A stretch of 64,000 nucleotides of DNA from Halomonas sp. Bachu 37 (GTDB lineage: Bacteria; Pseudomonadota; Gammaproteobacteria; Pseudomonadales; Halomonadaceae). The stretch's first letter is position 1. The number at the start of each line of letters is the position of its first letter. Shown piece by piece: positions 18,185 through 26,930 of the stretch. The stretch is from the NCBI RefSeq assembly GCF_039691755.1, contig NZ_CP137552.1, positions 1,116,001-1,180,000 of the forward strand, in the 5' to 3' direction. Under the pieces are notes generated by a model, which was not told where the DNA came from, did not search any database, and saw only the letters and a list, made by a program, of their open reading frames with translations. The position numbers were made by a program, and so were the translations under genes.

Positions 18185-19234
18185 TTACTGCGCCCCTTTT
18201 CCGGCGAGCTTCCAGGCCAGGGATTGACCGGCTTGTAGTGGGATAATCCGTTGATCGCCAGCGTAGGGATACGCTTCGGGCATCGTCCACTCCTGGCGCC
18301 GCAAGGTGATACGGTCAGTGTTGCGCGGTAGTTGGTAGAAGTCCGGTCCGAAGTGACTGGCAAAGCCCTCCAATCGCTCCAGCGCCGCCGCCTCTTCGAA
18401 GGCTGCAGCATAGAACTCGATAGCTGCCGGCGCTGAGTAGACCCCGGCACAACCGCAACTGGACTCCTTGTCTCCCTGAGCGTGAGGGGCGCTGTCTGTT
18501 CCCAGAAAAAACTTGCCACTGCCGGAAGTGGCGGCTGCCAGCAAGGCTTGACGATGGCGTTCACGCTTCAGGATCGGCAGGCAATAATAATGGGGCTTGA
18601 TGCCCCCTACCAGCATGTGATTGCGATTGAAGAGCAAGTGATGGGCGGTGATGGTTGCCGCGATATTGTCAGGTGCCTGGGCAACGAATTCCGCTGCCTG
18701 GGCCGTGGTGATATGTTCGAAAACCACCTTGAGCCCGGGATGGCGCTCCAGTAGCGGCTTCATGACACGCTCGATGAACACCGCTTCCCTGTCGAAGATA
18801 TCGATGTCCGAGTCGGTGACTTCTCCATGCACCAACAGCGGCAACCCCAAGCGTGCCATAGCCTTTAGGGCCGCTTCGCAATGGCGCAGGTCGGTCACGC
18901 CTGAGTCCGAGTTCGTGGTGGCGCCGGCGGGATACAGCTTTACCGCATGCACGATACCGCTCGCCACAGCTTGCTCGATTTCCTCCGCCGGTGTGGTGTC
19001 AGTCAGATAAAGCGTCATCAGGGGCTGGAATTCCGAACCTTGAGGAAGAGCATCGAGGATCCGTTGCCGGTATGCCGCCGCTTGCCTTGTCGTCGTGATG
19101 GGTGGCTTGAGATTGGGCATGATGATGGCACGCCCCATCTGAGCGGCGCTATGGCCCACCACGGAGCCGAGGTGCGGGCCGTCACGAAGGTGTAGGTGCC
19201 AGTCGTCAGGACGAGTCAGGGTAAGAGAGTCCAC
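18185..19234 (-). CDS. pyrC: Dihydroorotase (class II)
   Basis: Zinc amidohydrolase that cyclises carbamoyl-aspartate to dihydroorotate, third step of pyrimidine synthesis. The 349-residue length matches E. coli PyrC (348). The metal ligands are His13 and His15 in DWHLHLRDG, the carbamylated Lys99 in [24 protein letters not shown], the His of FEHITT, and the catalytic Asp in GTDSAPH. The start is GTG, 6 nt after AGGAA. It is convergent with mtnN and divergent from the small membrane protein gene. Confidence 0.97.
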   Translation of the reverse strand: MDSLTLTRPDDWHLHLRDGPHLGSVVGHSAAQMGRAIIMPNLKPPITTTRQAAAYRQRILDALPQGSEFQPLMTLYLTDTTPAEEIEQAVASGIVHAVKLYPAGATTNSDSGVTDLRHCEAALKAMARLGLPLLVHGEVTDSDIDIFDREAVFIERVMKPLLERHPGLKVVFEHITTAQAAEFVAQAPDNIAATITAHHLLFNRNHMLVGGIKPHYYCLPILKRERHRQALLAAATSGSGKFFLGTDSAPHAQGDKESSCGCAGVYSAPAAIEFYAAAFEEAAALERLEGFASHFGPDFYQLPRNTDRITLRRQEWTMPEAYPYAGDQRIIPLQAGQSLAWKLAGKGAQ

Positions 19235-19377
19235 GCGATTTCCTGTGCTTGAAGTAGATTTGCCTCGCTAGTATACGCGATAGCGATGGAAGAAAAATCC
19301 GCCGTCACTTCGCCCACACCCCGCTTTCTTTGGCGTATCATGCTGGCAAACTCGCCTGTACGGGAAGTAACGTTCTA

Positions 19378-19794
19378 ATGTCCAAGATTCGCCGTTATGC
19401 CGACCTGATCGCCAGCATGGAAGGCTTGATGTGGCTGATGCTGGGCTGGTCGATCAGCGTTTCTCTTTATCGAGAAAGTCTAGAACCTACGCTTGCAGCC
19501 GGTCTTGCCGTAGGTACCGTGATATTTACCAGTTGGGCGCACCGCCCCTTGCGCTTGACGATGCGTCGCTACCATGTGCGCAAGCGCCGCACCGACATGT
19601 GGGTACATGTACTGGCACTGCCCGTCTTGTTGGCCATGGCGATTTATCTGGTGATGGAGGCTCTGCTGGGCAGCGCATGGCTGCAAAAGATGCTACTGAT
19701 CAATCTCATGGCTTCTGCCGGCTGGCTGGTCTTCGTGCTGACGTTGGCTCTGAAGGGAGTCGCCCACAGCGTCAAGAACTCCGCGACGAAATGA
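19378..19794 (+). CDS. Small hydrophobic membrane protein of unknown function
   Basis: I do not recognise this 138-residue protein. It begins MSKIRRYADLIASMEGLMWLML and has about four hydrophobic segments separated by basic loops (RPLRLTMRRYHVRKRRTD), so it is an inner-membrane protein. The ATG at 19378 follows GGGAAG; an upstream ATG at 19330 has no ribosome site. It stands 40 nt ahead of the RegB-type kinase on the same strand and could be co-transcribed with regB-regA, but no sequence motif links it to redox sensing. Confidence 0.7.
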   Translation: MSKIRRYADLIASMEGLMWLMLGWSISVSLYRESLEPTLAAGLAVGTVIFTSWAHRPLRLTMRRYHVRKRRTDMWVHVLALPVLLAMAIYLVMEALLGSAWLQKMLLINLMASAGWLVFVLTLALKGVAHSVKNSATK

Positions 19795-19834
19795 GTATCG
19801 TCTGATTTTTATCGTTTGCTCGCCTGGAAATGAT

Positions 19835-21106
19835 ATGCCGACAACCGCCCTGCCCCTCCCGCTTTCCACTCCCAACCGCAATCTGGTACGGCTGACTATC
19901 GTTCGAGGCATCACCTGGACAGGTTACTTGATCGGGGTGATCGTAGGGGTCGAGTTGCTGGCGTTTCAGTTGCAGGTAGTGACCGTGGTAAGCGTGATAA
20001 TCACCATGGGACTGCTCAATCTACTGACATGGTGGCGGTTGAGCCAGCCCAGGGCTGTCACCCATGGCGAATACTTGTTGCATCTTCTGGCGGATATTAC
20101 CGGCCTCACCTTGCTGTTCTATTTTACCGGTGGCTCCACAAATCCCTTCATCACCTATTATCTGGTTCCAGTGACTATCGCCGCGGCAACGCTGCCCTGG
20201 CGTCATGCCTGGATCATCGCAGCGTGCGCCATGGCGTCGTACACGCTGCTGATGTTTTTCTACCGGCCCATCCCGCAATTCGGCCACATCCCCATCGACA
20301 GGCCTCTAACGCTTCATACCCTGGGCATGTGGATCAACTTCGGGCTTTCCGCCAGTCTCGTCACCTTTTTCATCTACAAGATGGCCCATGCGCTTCGCAA
20401 TCGCGACCAAGCCCTTTCGCGTACTCGCGAGGCCGCTTTACGCAACGAACAAGTACTTGCCGTCGCGACACAGGCGGCAGGCACGGCTCACGAGCTGGGC
20501 ACGCCTCTATCCACCATGGCCGTGCTACTCAAGGAGATGGAGCAGGAAACCGACACCGACTCGCCCATAGGCAAGGATGTGGCTCTCTTGCGCCAGCAGG
20601 TGGATATTTGCAAGGCTCGCCTGCAGCACCTGGTGGCCAATGCGGATCGGCGGAGGATGGCGGAGCCCGAAGTAATCGATGCCGAAACCTGGCTAGCCGG
20701 CGTCGTTCAGCGCTGGCTCGTGTTACGTCCCGATGTAAGTCATCATCTGGAGATAGCGGAGCGTCGCGGGCGCCCTTGGCTGGCAGTCGATGCCACACTC
20801 GACCAGGCGCTTACCAACCTGCTCAACAACGCAGCGGATGCAAACCCCGACAGCGTATCCATTCGCCTGGACTGGAACGAAAACAGCATCACTATCGACA
20901 TTCGCGACCACGGTCCCGGAGTCGCCCTATCCATTGCCGATCAATTGGGTGAAACCTTTGTCTCGACCAAGAGCAAAGGGATGGGGATCGGGCTCTTTCT
21001 CACCCACGCCACCATCAATCGATTTGGCGGGGGGGTCAGTCTTTACAACCACCCCGAAGGCGGCACCTTGACCGAGGTCATCCTGCCTCGTCATGCGCCG
21101 CATTGA
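19835..21106 (+). CDS. regB: RegB/PrrB/RoxS-family redox-sensing histidine kinase
   Basis: Membrane sensor kinase of the global redox system known as RegBA, PrrBA, ActSR or RoxSR. About six N-terminal membrane segments contain the quinone-sensing heptapeptide GGSTNPF at residues 99-105. The phosphoacceptor His219 is in AGTAHELGTPLS. The redox-active cysteine known from RegB corresponds to Cys259 in QQVDICKARL. The ATPase motifs NLLNNAADA, DHGPGV and GMGIGLFL follow, so the kinase looks intact at 423 residues. It is followed by its response regulator after 74 nt. Known targets in relatives include cytochrome oxidases and carbon and nitrogen metabolism; the targets here are inferred. Confidence 0.93.
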   Translation: MPTTALPLPLSTPNRNLVRLTIVRGITWTGYLIGVIVGVELLAFQLQVVTVVSVIITMGLLNLLTWWRLSQPRAVTHGEYLLHLLADITGLTLLFYFTGGSTNPFITYYLVPVTIAAATLPWRHAWIIAACAMASYTLLMFFYRPIPQFGHIPIDRPLTLHTLGMWINFGLSASLVTFFIYKMAHALRNRDQALSRTREAALRNEQVLAVATQAAGTAHELGTPLSTMAVLLKEMEQETDTDSPIGKDVALLRQQVDICKARLQHLVANADRRRMAEPEVIDAETWLAGVVQRWLVLRPDVSHHLEIAERRGRPWLAVDATLDQALTNLLNNAADANPDSVSIRLDWNENSITIDIRDHGPGVALSIADQLGETFVSTKSKGMGIGLFLTHATINRFGGGVSLYNHPEGGTLTEVILPRHAPH

Positions 21107-21180
21107 AGCTATCCTGCAAAGTTATGTTTCACTAGGGCGAAATAATTTGTCGCCCCTGGTACACAGCCATCGAGGTCCCC

Positions 21181-21720
21181 ATGCAAAACCTTGAGCAACG
21201 ACTACTAATCGTCGATGACGATGAAATGTTCTGCCACGTACTTAGCCGTGCCTTGAGTCGTAGAGGCTACGAGGTTCTGGTGGCCCATGATGCCGAACAG
21301 GCCATGGTTCTGGCAGCACAGCATGACCCGGTGATGGCCACGCTCGACCTCAAGCTTGAGCACAGTTCGGGGCTGAAGCTATTGCCGGAGTTGCTGGAAG
21401 TGGCTCCCCAGTGCCGCATTGTGATTCTGACGGGATACTCGAGCATTGCGACCGCCGTCGAGGCGATCAAGCTGGGAGCGGTGAACTATTTATGCAAACC
21501 AGTGGATGCCGATGATGTCCTGGCGGCTTTCGAACGTCAGACAGGCGATCCCGACACCGAGCTTGCGGACAATCCACCATCGATCAACCGTATCACCTGG
21601 GAACATATCCAGAAGGTACTACAAGAACACGACGGCAACATTTCTGCTACCGCGCGTGCCTTGGGAATGCACCGTCGTACACTGCAAAGAAAGTTGCAGA
21701 AAAGGCCGGTCAAGCGTTGA
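21181..21720 (+). CDS. regA: RegA/PrrA/RoxR-family response regulator
   Basis: Response regulator partner of the upstream kinase. The 179-residue protein has a receiver domain with Asp12-Asp13 and the phosphoacceptor Asp56 (ATLDLKL), the conserved Lys in YLCKPVDADD, a proline-containing linker (NPPSINR), and a Fis-type helix-turn-helix at about residues 145-175 (GNISATARALGMHRRTLQRKL). This C-terminal signature is highly conserved in the RegA group. The ATG at 21181 follows GAGG. It is convergent with bdhA, only 30 nt away. Confidence 0.94.
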   Translation: MQNLEQRLLIVDDDEMFCHVLSRALSRRGYEVLVAHDAEQAMVLAAQHDPVMATLDLKLEHSSGLKLLPELLEVAPQCRIVILTGYSSIATAVEAIKLGAVNYLCKPVDADDVLAAFERQTGDPDTELADNPPSINRITWEHIQKVLQEHDGNISATARALGMHRRTLQRKLQKRPVKR

Positions 21721-21750
21721 TGCTGCGGTTCCGGTCGCTTCACGACGAAC

Positions 21751-22527
21751 TTATTGCGCGGTCCATCCGAGGTCGATGTTCCAGCTGCTGCCGGTAACCG
21801 CCCCGGCTGAATCGGAGGCCAGGAAAGCCACCATTTCTGCCACTTCAGCCGGCTCGATCAACCGCTTGACCGCCGCATTCTTCAACATGATATTTTCGAT
21901 GACTTCCTGCTCTTCCATACCATGCATCCTGGCCTGGTCAGCAATCTGATTGTCTACCAGCGGAGTTTTCACATAAGCGGGACAGATCGTATTGGCAGTG
22001 ATTCCCTGCGCACCGCCTTCAAGGGCCGCTGTCTTGGTCAAACCGATCATGCCATGTTTAGCGCTGACGTAAGCGGACTTACCCGGTGATGCTACCTGTG
22101 CGTGAACCGAGGCAATATTGATCACGCGCCCCCAGCCGTTTTCGCGCATATGTGGCCATGCCGCCTGCGTCAACAGGAAAGGCGCGGTAAGCATCAAGTC
22201 GATGATCTGGCGCCATTTCTCTTCCGGAAACTCTTCTATCGGTGCCACATGCTGAATTCCGGCATTATTGACGAGAATATCCACTCCTCCGAACCGCTTG
22301 TTGGCCTCCGCTACGGCGGCACGGCAGGCCTCGGGGTCGGTCAGGTCCGCCTGGAAGAAGGCGGCGCCCGCAGCTTCCGCCACGTTCTCGCCCGCCGGGT
22401 TGAAATCCACTGCCAGTACTTGATGGCCTAGCTGACATAGATGCTTTACTACTGCCTCACCGATGCCGCTGCTGGTGCCCGTCACCAGGGCTACTCGAGG
22501 GGTCGCGTTTTTTCCATGCTCATTCAT
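21751..22527 (-). CDS. bdhA: 3-hydroxybutyrate dehydrogenase
   Basis: Short-chain dehydrogenase that oxidises D-3-hydroxybutyrate to acetoacetate with NAD+. The 258-residue protein has the Rossmann motif TGTSSGIGEAV, NNAGIQHVAPIEEFPEEKW, the catalytic Ser in INIASVHAQVASPGKS, and the YVSAKH Tyr/Lys pair. The block ITANTICPAYVKTPLVDNQI matches the 3-hydroxybutyrate dehydrogenase subfamily rather than acetoacetyl-CoA reductase. The ATG at 22527 follows GGAGAG. The scoAB genes 2 kb away act on its product, suggesting a dispersed pathway for use of 3-hydroxybutyrate or stored polyhydroxybutyrate. Confidence 0.92.
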   Translation of the reverse strand: MNEHGKNATPRVALVTGTSSGIGEAVVKHLCQLGHQVLAVDFNPAGENVAEAAGAAFFQADLTDPEACRAAVAEANKRFGGVDILVNNAGIQHVAPIEEFPEEKWRQIIDLMLTAPFLLTQAAWPHMRENGWGRVINIASVHAQVASPGKSAYVSAKHGMIGLTKTAALEGGAQGITANTICPAYVKTPLVDNQIADQARMHGMEEQEVIENIMLKNAAVKRLIEPAEVAEMVAFLASDSAGAVTGSSWNIDLGWTAQ

Positions 22528-22632
22528 GCTGCTCTCCTTTCTGGGTAGCTTGTTCTGCGTAACTCGTTTCTGGGTAATTTACTTCTGGCAATCTGGTTTG
22601 GGTACTTGGACTCACGCCTTGTTCATGTTGTA

Positions 22633-23055
22633 TCACTTTGTGTCATCAACTTGCATCAACCGCGTCATCATCGCTTGAGCAAGTCTTGCGGCTTCACCCA
22701 TGTCTTGAAGTTCCTTCAGATCTTCCAGGATACAGCACCGCCAGACATGAAACGGCGGTTCGAGAAGTTCCGCTTCCAGGCGGTACTCACCTGAAGGTAG
22801 AGATAGTCGATAGCAGGTTCCTTCTGCTGGGGGTATGTGCGTTTTTGCTTGCGCTGGCACGGCTACCAGCCATAACGCAATGGGAGTGATCAACGCCCCC
22901 ACCAGCACCTCATCGACTCGGTGGAAACACAAGGCATCAACCCCCAAGGCAGGATTGAAATGAGGAGAGAGTTTCATTTCACGCAAATGCTTATCCCGGT
23001 AGCGCGTGGCAATATCGGCAAGATATCGATAGTCTGCGGAACTCAAGGCCTGCAT
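22633..23055 (-). CDS. HybE-like ([NiFe]-hydrogenase chaperone family) protein, orphan
   Basis: The 140-residue protein has the HybE layout: a helical start (DYRYLADIATRYRDKHLREM), then FNPALGVDALCF, the hydrophobic VLVGALITPIALWLVAVPA, then LPSGEYRLEAELL and a cysteine-containing stretch (VWRCCILEDL) before a C-terminal helix. HybE proteins help assemble the large subunit and Tat export of [NiFe] hydrogenases. No hydrogenase gene occurs in this window, so the role here may differ. The ATG at 23055 follows AGGAGA. Family assignment is from remembered sequence pattern only, and is moderate. Confidence 0.55.
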   Translation of the reverse strand: MQALSSADYRYLADIATRYRDKHLREMKLSPHFNPALGVDALCFHRVDEVLVGALITPIALWLVAVPAQAKTHIPPAEGTCYRLSLPSGEYRLEAELLEPPFHVWRCCILEDLKELQDMGEAARLAQAMMTRLMQVDDTK

Positions 23056-23184
23056 TTTTTCTCCTAGTGTCCTTCGTTAATGCGTATACATCGTGCTTAT
23101 GGGGCGAGTAGTCGTTCGCTATTGGCGATTTTCAGGGCGGTGCTACACAATGACGCCCAATTGATCATGCTTCAGGAGAGTGCA

Positions 23185-23442
23185 ATGTTCGTGGTTATCT
23201 TCGGCCGTATGTCCTGTCCCTTCTGCGTACGGGCCTTGCGCCTGGCCGAGCAACTCGAGGGAGCGGGCAAGATTGAAGGATACCGCTATGTGGACATGCC
23301 GAAAGAGGGTGTGACCAAGGAAGACATCGCCAAGACCGCAGGCAAGCCCGTATATACGGTTCCGCAGGTCTTCGTTGATCAAGCTCATATCGGTGGGTTT
23401 AGCGAATTTGATCATTATGTGCGCACCCAAGGGTTGCTCTAG
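23185..23442 (+). CDS. Glutaredoxin (GrxA-like)
   Basis: Small 85-residue thiol-disulfide oxidoreductase that uses glutathione. The dithiol active site CPFC is at residues 11-14 after a beta-strand (FVVIFGRMS), followed by the cis-proline region TVPQVFVDQAHIGGFSEF that binds glutathione. The ATG at 23185 is preceded by AGGAG. The longer frame from 23080 adds a non-homologous segment and is rejected. It is divergent from the HybE-like gene. Confidence 0.93.
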   Translation: MFVVIFGRMSCPFCVRALRLAEQLEGAGKIEGYRYVDMPKEGVTKEDIAKTAGKPVYTVPQVFVDQAHIGGFSEFDHYVRTQGLL

Positions 23443-23602
23443 ACGTTCTAAGGCTCGCACTTCGGCGACTCCAGCGGCACTCCAGCGACAACGCCGTTTT
23501 ACTCGCGTTGAACGGCGTTGATCCTTCCTTGCCTATACTGACCCCGACCAGCCTTGCTGGCGATGAATCAGGAGTCGGTACCGTCAAAGGCGAGGAAACG
23601 TT

Positions 23603-24370
23603 ATGCAACGCGAGGAGTTCACACAGCAACTATGGCTGGACTACGTTCACGCTCATCCCGACATCGGGGCGCTGCGGCTATGGCCCTTGCCGACCACCGC
23701 GGAATACATGACGCTTCTTACCCTCAATTATGGGGCATTTGCCAGTAGCGCCCTGCTACCGTCTCTCGCTCACCTGGGATACCGCGTCATGAGCCGTTAT
23801 GCCATGGCGGATAGAGGCGTTCTTGTCCACTTGCTCGCGCCAACGGATAACGGCAGCTGGCTGGTGCTTGCGGAACTTCAACTGGGAACCTTGTCGCGCC
23901 AGCCTCGTGAAAAGCTCAAAGCCTTGATCAACCAGGCCCATCCCGACGACTGCAAAGGACAGAATCTCTTGTGTCGGGGCAGGCCTTGGCCCATGCCGGA
24001 TTGGCAAACCTATCAGCAGCTGAAGCAAGCTCATCCCCTTGCAGCTTGGTTGTCGATCATGGGACCCCGTCTGCATCATGCCGGGTTTGACTGCCGCCAG
24101 CTCGGCACCACACTAGACGCGTTGGACCAGAAGCTGACACAAGCAGGCTTGACCGGACAGACGGATCGCCACCACGGGGTGGTGCCGATTTCCCCTCTGC
24201 TCGACTACCGTTTCTACCCCGCCCCACCACAGAAAGTGGTGTTTGCCGACGGCGACGAACATCGCATCAGCCTGGGCGGGCTTGCGCTGGCTCAGAAGTG
24301 TGTTCAAACCGCCCATGAGCGCGTTGCCGAACTCCTGCTGCCACATCATACGCGGTGTGAAATTGCCTGA
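23603..24370 (+). CDS. Conserved-looking protein of unknown function (possible DUF1338-like)
   Basis: I do not firmly recognise this 255-residue soluble protein. It begins with REEFTQQLWLDYVHAHPDIGAL, carries the segments RYAMADRGVLVHLLAP and WLVLAELQLGTLS, and ends in a conserved-looking DYRFYPAP strand region. The N-terminal WLDYV and HP residues recall DUF1338 (2-oxoadipate dioxygenase, about 460 residues), but this protein is roughly half that size and the resemblance is weak. There is no signal peptide or membrane span. It is convergent with scoB. Its start at the ATG at 23603 is preceded by GGCGAGGAAACGTT, a usable ribosome site. Confidence 0.6.
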   Translation: MQREEFTQQLWLDYVHAHPDIGALRLWPLPTTAEYMTLLTLNYGAFASSALLPSLAHLGYRVMSRYAMADRGVLVHLLAPTDNGSWLVLAELQLGTLSRQPREKLKALINQAHPDDCKGQNLLCRGRPWPMPDWQTYQQLKQAHPLAAWLSIMGPRLHHAGFDCRQLGTTLDALDQKLTQAGLTGQTDRHHGVVPISPLLDYRFYPAPPQKVVFADGDEHRISLGGLALAQKCVQTAHERVAELLLPHHTRCEIA

Positions 24371-24413
24371 GCGAGGCTGAGGATGAATATCCACCGCCTG
24401 GCCCAGACACGGC

Positions 24414-25082
24414 TCAATCAAGCTCGACGAAGGTCATTTCGGGTACGTGATCCGGCACGATCAACTTGCCGGCCGTCTTCTCGACGATCTCTTCGACACT
24501 CACGCCAGGAGCCCGCTCTTTCAGGATAAAGCTGCCGTCCTTGATTTCCAGATAGGCCAGGTCGGTAAGTACCCGATTGATGCAACCAGCTCCTGTCAGT
24601 GGCAAGTTGCACTGTTCCAGCAGCTTCGATTCACCATGCTTGGAAGCATGGGTCATGGTACAAATGATGTTTTCCGCGCCGGCCACCAGGTCCATGGCAC
24701 CGCCCATGCCCTTGATCAGCTTGCCGGGAACCATCCATGAGGCGATGTTGCCGTTCTGGTCGACTTCAAACGCTCCCAGTACAGTGAGATCCACATGTCC
24801 CCCACGAATCATGGCGAAGGACTCCGCCGAGGAAAAAATCGCGGCACCAGGGCGGGCCGTTACCGTCTGCTTGCCGGCATTGATCATGTCGGCATCCACT
24901 TCTTCCTCGGTGGGAAAGCGCCCCATCCCTAGCAGTCCGTTCTCCGACTGCAGCATGACATCGATACCATCGGGAATATAATTGGCAACCAGCGTGGGGA
25001 TGCCGATACCGAGATTGACGTAGAAGCCATCTTCCAGCTCGCGGGCCACGCGCTGCGCCATCTGTTCACGTGTCAAAGCCAT
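24414..25082 (-). CDS. scoB: 3-oxoacid (succinyl-CoA:acetoacetate) CoA-transferase subunit B
   Basis: Transfers CoA from succinyl-CoA to acetoacetate together with subunit A, activating ketone bodies for thiolysis. The 222-residue protein has the catalytic Glu47 in SENGLLGMG, the NLGIGIPTLV glycine-rich loop and MVPGKLIKGMGGAMDLV. These sequences fit the SCOT group rather than PcaJ-type adipate transferase, though the split cannot be made with certainty. It lies 51 nt downstream of scoA. Confidence 0.92.
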   Translation of the reverse strand: MALTREQMAQRVARELEDGFYVNLGIGIPTLVANYIPDGIDVMLQSENGLLGMGRFPTEEEVDADMINAGKQTVTARPGAAIFSSAESFAMIRGGHVDLTVLGAFEVDQNGNIASWMVPGKLIKGMGGAMDLVAGAENIICTMTHASKHGESKLLEQCNLPLTGAGCINRVLTDLAYLEIKDGSFILKERAPGVSVEEIVEKTAGKLIVPDHVPEMTFVELD

Positions 25083-25133
25083 GTCAATTACCTCTTGTTA
25101 TATCGAATTCTCGAAAAGACCTGAACCAATGGA

Positions 25134-25832
25134 TCAGCTGCGAACGGTGCGCTTTTCAATACGCTTTTCAAACGAGCTCTGGATGAGACGATCCACGTAT
25201 ATGCCCGGGGTATGAATCTGGCTCGGTTCCAGTTCACCCGGTTCGACGATCTCTTCGACTTCCACGACTGTGATACGACCCGCAGTCGCTGCCATGGGAT
25301 TGAAGTTCTGTGCAGTGTGGCGGTACATGACATTCCCGTAGCGATCGGCTTTCCACCCTTTGACGATGGCGAAATCACCGGTGATGGCTTCTTCGAGAAT
25401 ATGCGGTCGCCCGTTGAACTCACGTACTTCCTTGCCTTCACCGATAGGTGTGCCATAGCCGGTGGCCGTATAGAAAGCTGGTATACCCGCACCGCCGGCC
25501 CGCATTTTTTCTGCCAGGGTTCCCTGAGGAGTGAGCACGACTTCAATCTCGTCATTGAGCATCTGCTGCTCGAACAGGGCATTTTCTCCCACATAGGATG
25601 CGAAGATCTTGCGGATCTGACGGTCCTCCAGGAGCAAGCCCAACCCGAAACCATCCACGCCACAGTTGTTGGAGACGACGGTAAGGTCCTTGACGCCTTG
25701 GCGCTTGATTTCCGCAATCAGATTTTCCGGAATACCGCATAACCCGAAGCCACCGGCGAGAATCGTCATACCGCTTTGGATTCCCTCCATGGCTTCCGCG
25801 TAAGATGAAACCCGCTTATCGAATCCTGCCAT
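25134..25832 (-). CDS. scoA: 3-oxoacid CoA-transferase subunit A
   Basis: Partner subunit of ScoB. The 232-residue protein shows [12 protein letters not shown] near the N-terminus, [16 protein letters not shown], and the typical [20 protein letters not shown] block of family I CoA-transferases. The ATG at 25832 starts MAGFDKRV. It is the first gene of the scoAB unit and is divergent from a LysR regulator across a 204-nt AT-rich intergenic region, the standard position for a LysR-controlled promoter. Confidence 0.93.
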   Translation of the reverse strand: MAGFDKRVSSYAEAMEGIQSGMTILAGGFGLCGIPENLIAEIKRQGVKDLTVVSNNCGVDGFGLGLLLEDRQIRKIFASYVGENALFEQQMLNDEIEVVLTPQGTLAEKMRAGGAGIPAFYTATGYGTPIGEGKEVREFNGRPHILEEAITGDFAIVKGWKADRYGNVMYRHTAQNFNPMAATAGRITVVEVEEIVEPGELEPSQIHTPGIYVDRLIQSSFEKRIEKRTVRS

Positions 25833-26036
25833 TGGTAAGCCTCACATTGTTGTTGGTGAAATACCGTGGGAGACGCTCCTGATGAAAGTAGCTGCGATGC
25901 TCACCAAGAACGCACTAGTCATGCTCGATACGATTTTACTGTAGCGTCAGTGTTGTCCCTGGCAATATATTTGTTAAGTTTGTTTTTTTTATCAATTTAT
26001 CATTTTTTCAAAATAATCGACTGAAGGCCTAACCGC

Positions 26037-26930
26037 GTGACACTCAAACAACTTCGTGCTTTTCTTGCCGTAGCGCAGACGCTGAGTTTCACCCAGGCCT
26101 GCGATCGGCTGCATCTTTCCCAGCCGGCTCTCAGCCTGGCCATCAAGGGGCTTGAAGAGACTCTGGGCGGCAGGCTTCTCATCCGCAGCACTCGCAGCGT
26201 AAGGCTTACCCCCGAAGGCGAGTCCCTGCTCCCCTTGGCCAAGCATCTCCTGGCCCAGTGGGATAATACCGAGGAGCTGCTACGCCAGCGCTTCACCCTG
26301 CAGCTGGGCCGCTTGAGCGTTGCCGCAATGCCAGCATTTGCCTGCAACCTGCTGCCTGCGGCGCTGGTCGAGTTTCGCCAGCGCTATCCACGCATCAACA
26401 TCACCGTGCATGATGTGATCAATGAAGAAGTCACCGAGATGGTGCGTTCACGCCAGGTTGAAATGGGCATAGCCTTCCGCCCCGAGGGCACTGGCAGTCT
26501 ATCGTTTACCGCCCTGTTCGAGGATCGCTTTGTCGCCGTGGTTGCTAGAGACTCACCTCTGGCGGCACTTGACTATCTGACATGGCCCATGCTCTTGCAG
26601 CAGCCCATCATTACTCTGCAACGACCCTCCATGGTGCGCCGGTTGCTGGAACAGGAACTTGGCAAGCGTGACATCGACTTGCAAGTGGCATTTGAAAGTC
26701 ATCAACTTGCTACCGTGGGCCGCATGGTGGCTTCCAACCTCGGTGTCAGTGCAGTCCCCTCGATGTGTATTCGGCAAATGCAGGAGTCCGGCGCTTGTTG
26801 TCTGCCGCTCTTGGAGCCAAGCATCACCTGCACGGTAGGCATCCTGACCCATGACGAGCTATCCATTGCGGCCCACACCCTCAGTGGCGTACTGCAGGAA
26901 ACCGTGCAAGCCCCGACCTTGAGCCGCTAG
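26037..26930 (+). CDS. LysR-family transcriptional regulator, probable scoAB regulator
   Basis: LysR protein of 297 residues. The N-terminal winged helix-turn-helix starts LKQLRAFLAVAQTLSFTQACDRLHLSQPALSLAIKGLE, here seen as LKQLRAFLAVAQTLSF then LHLSQPALSLAIKGLE, and the effector-binding domain fills the rest. The start is GTG at 26037. Its divergent position next to scoAB suggests that it regulates CoA-transferase expression, perhaps sensing acetoacetate or a related acid; this is inference from layout. Its stop codon overlaps the stop codon of the convergent GGDEF-EAL gene (shared CTAG). Confidence 0.9.
   Translation: MTLKQLRAFLAVAQTLSFTQACDRLHLSQPALSLAIKGLEETLGGRLLIRSTRSVRLTPEGESLLPLAKHLLAQWDNTEELLRQRFTLQLGRLSVAAMPAFACNLLPAALVEFRQRYPRINITVHDVINEEVTEMVRSRQVEMGIAFRPEGTGSLSFTALFEDRFVAVVARDSPLAALDYLTWPMLLQQPIITLQRPSMVRRLLEQELGKRDIDLQVAFESHQLATVGRMVASNLGVSAVPSMCIRQMQESGACCLPLLEPSITCTVGILTHDELSIAAHTLSGVLQETVQAPTLSR

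Noticed and set aside
20029..20952. 307-codon open frame overlapping regB on the same strand
   Set aside because: A different frame of the kinase gene; its composition is typical of an out-of-frame translation (Arg/Ser/His rich).
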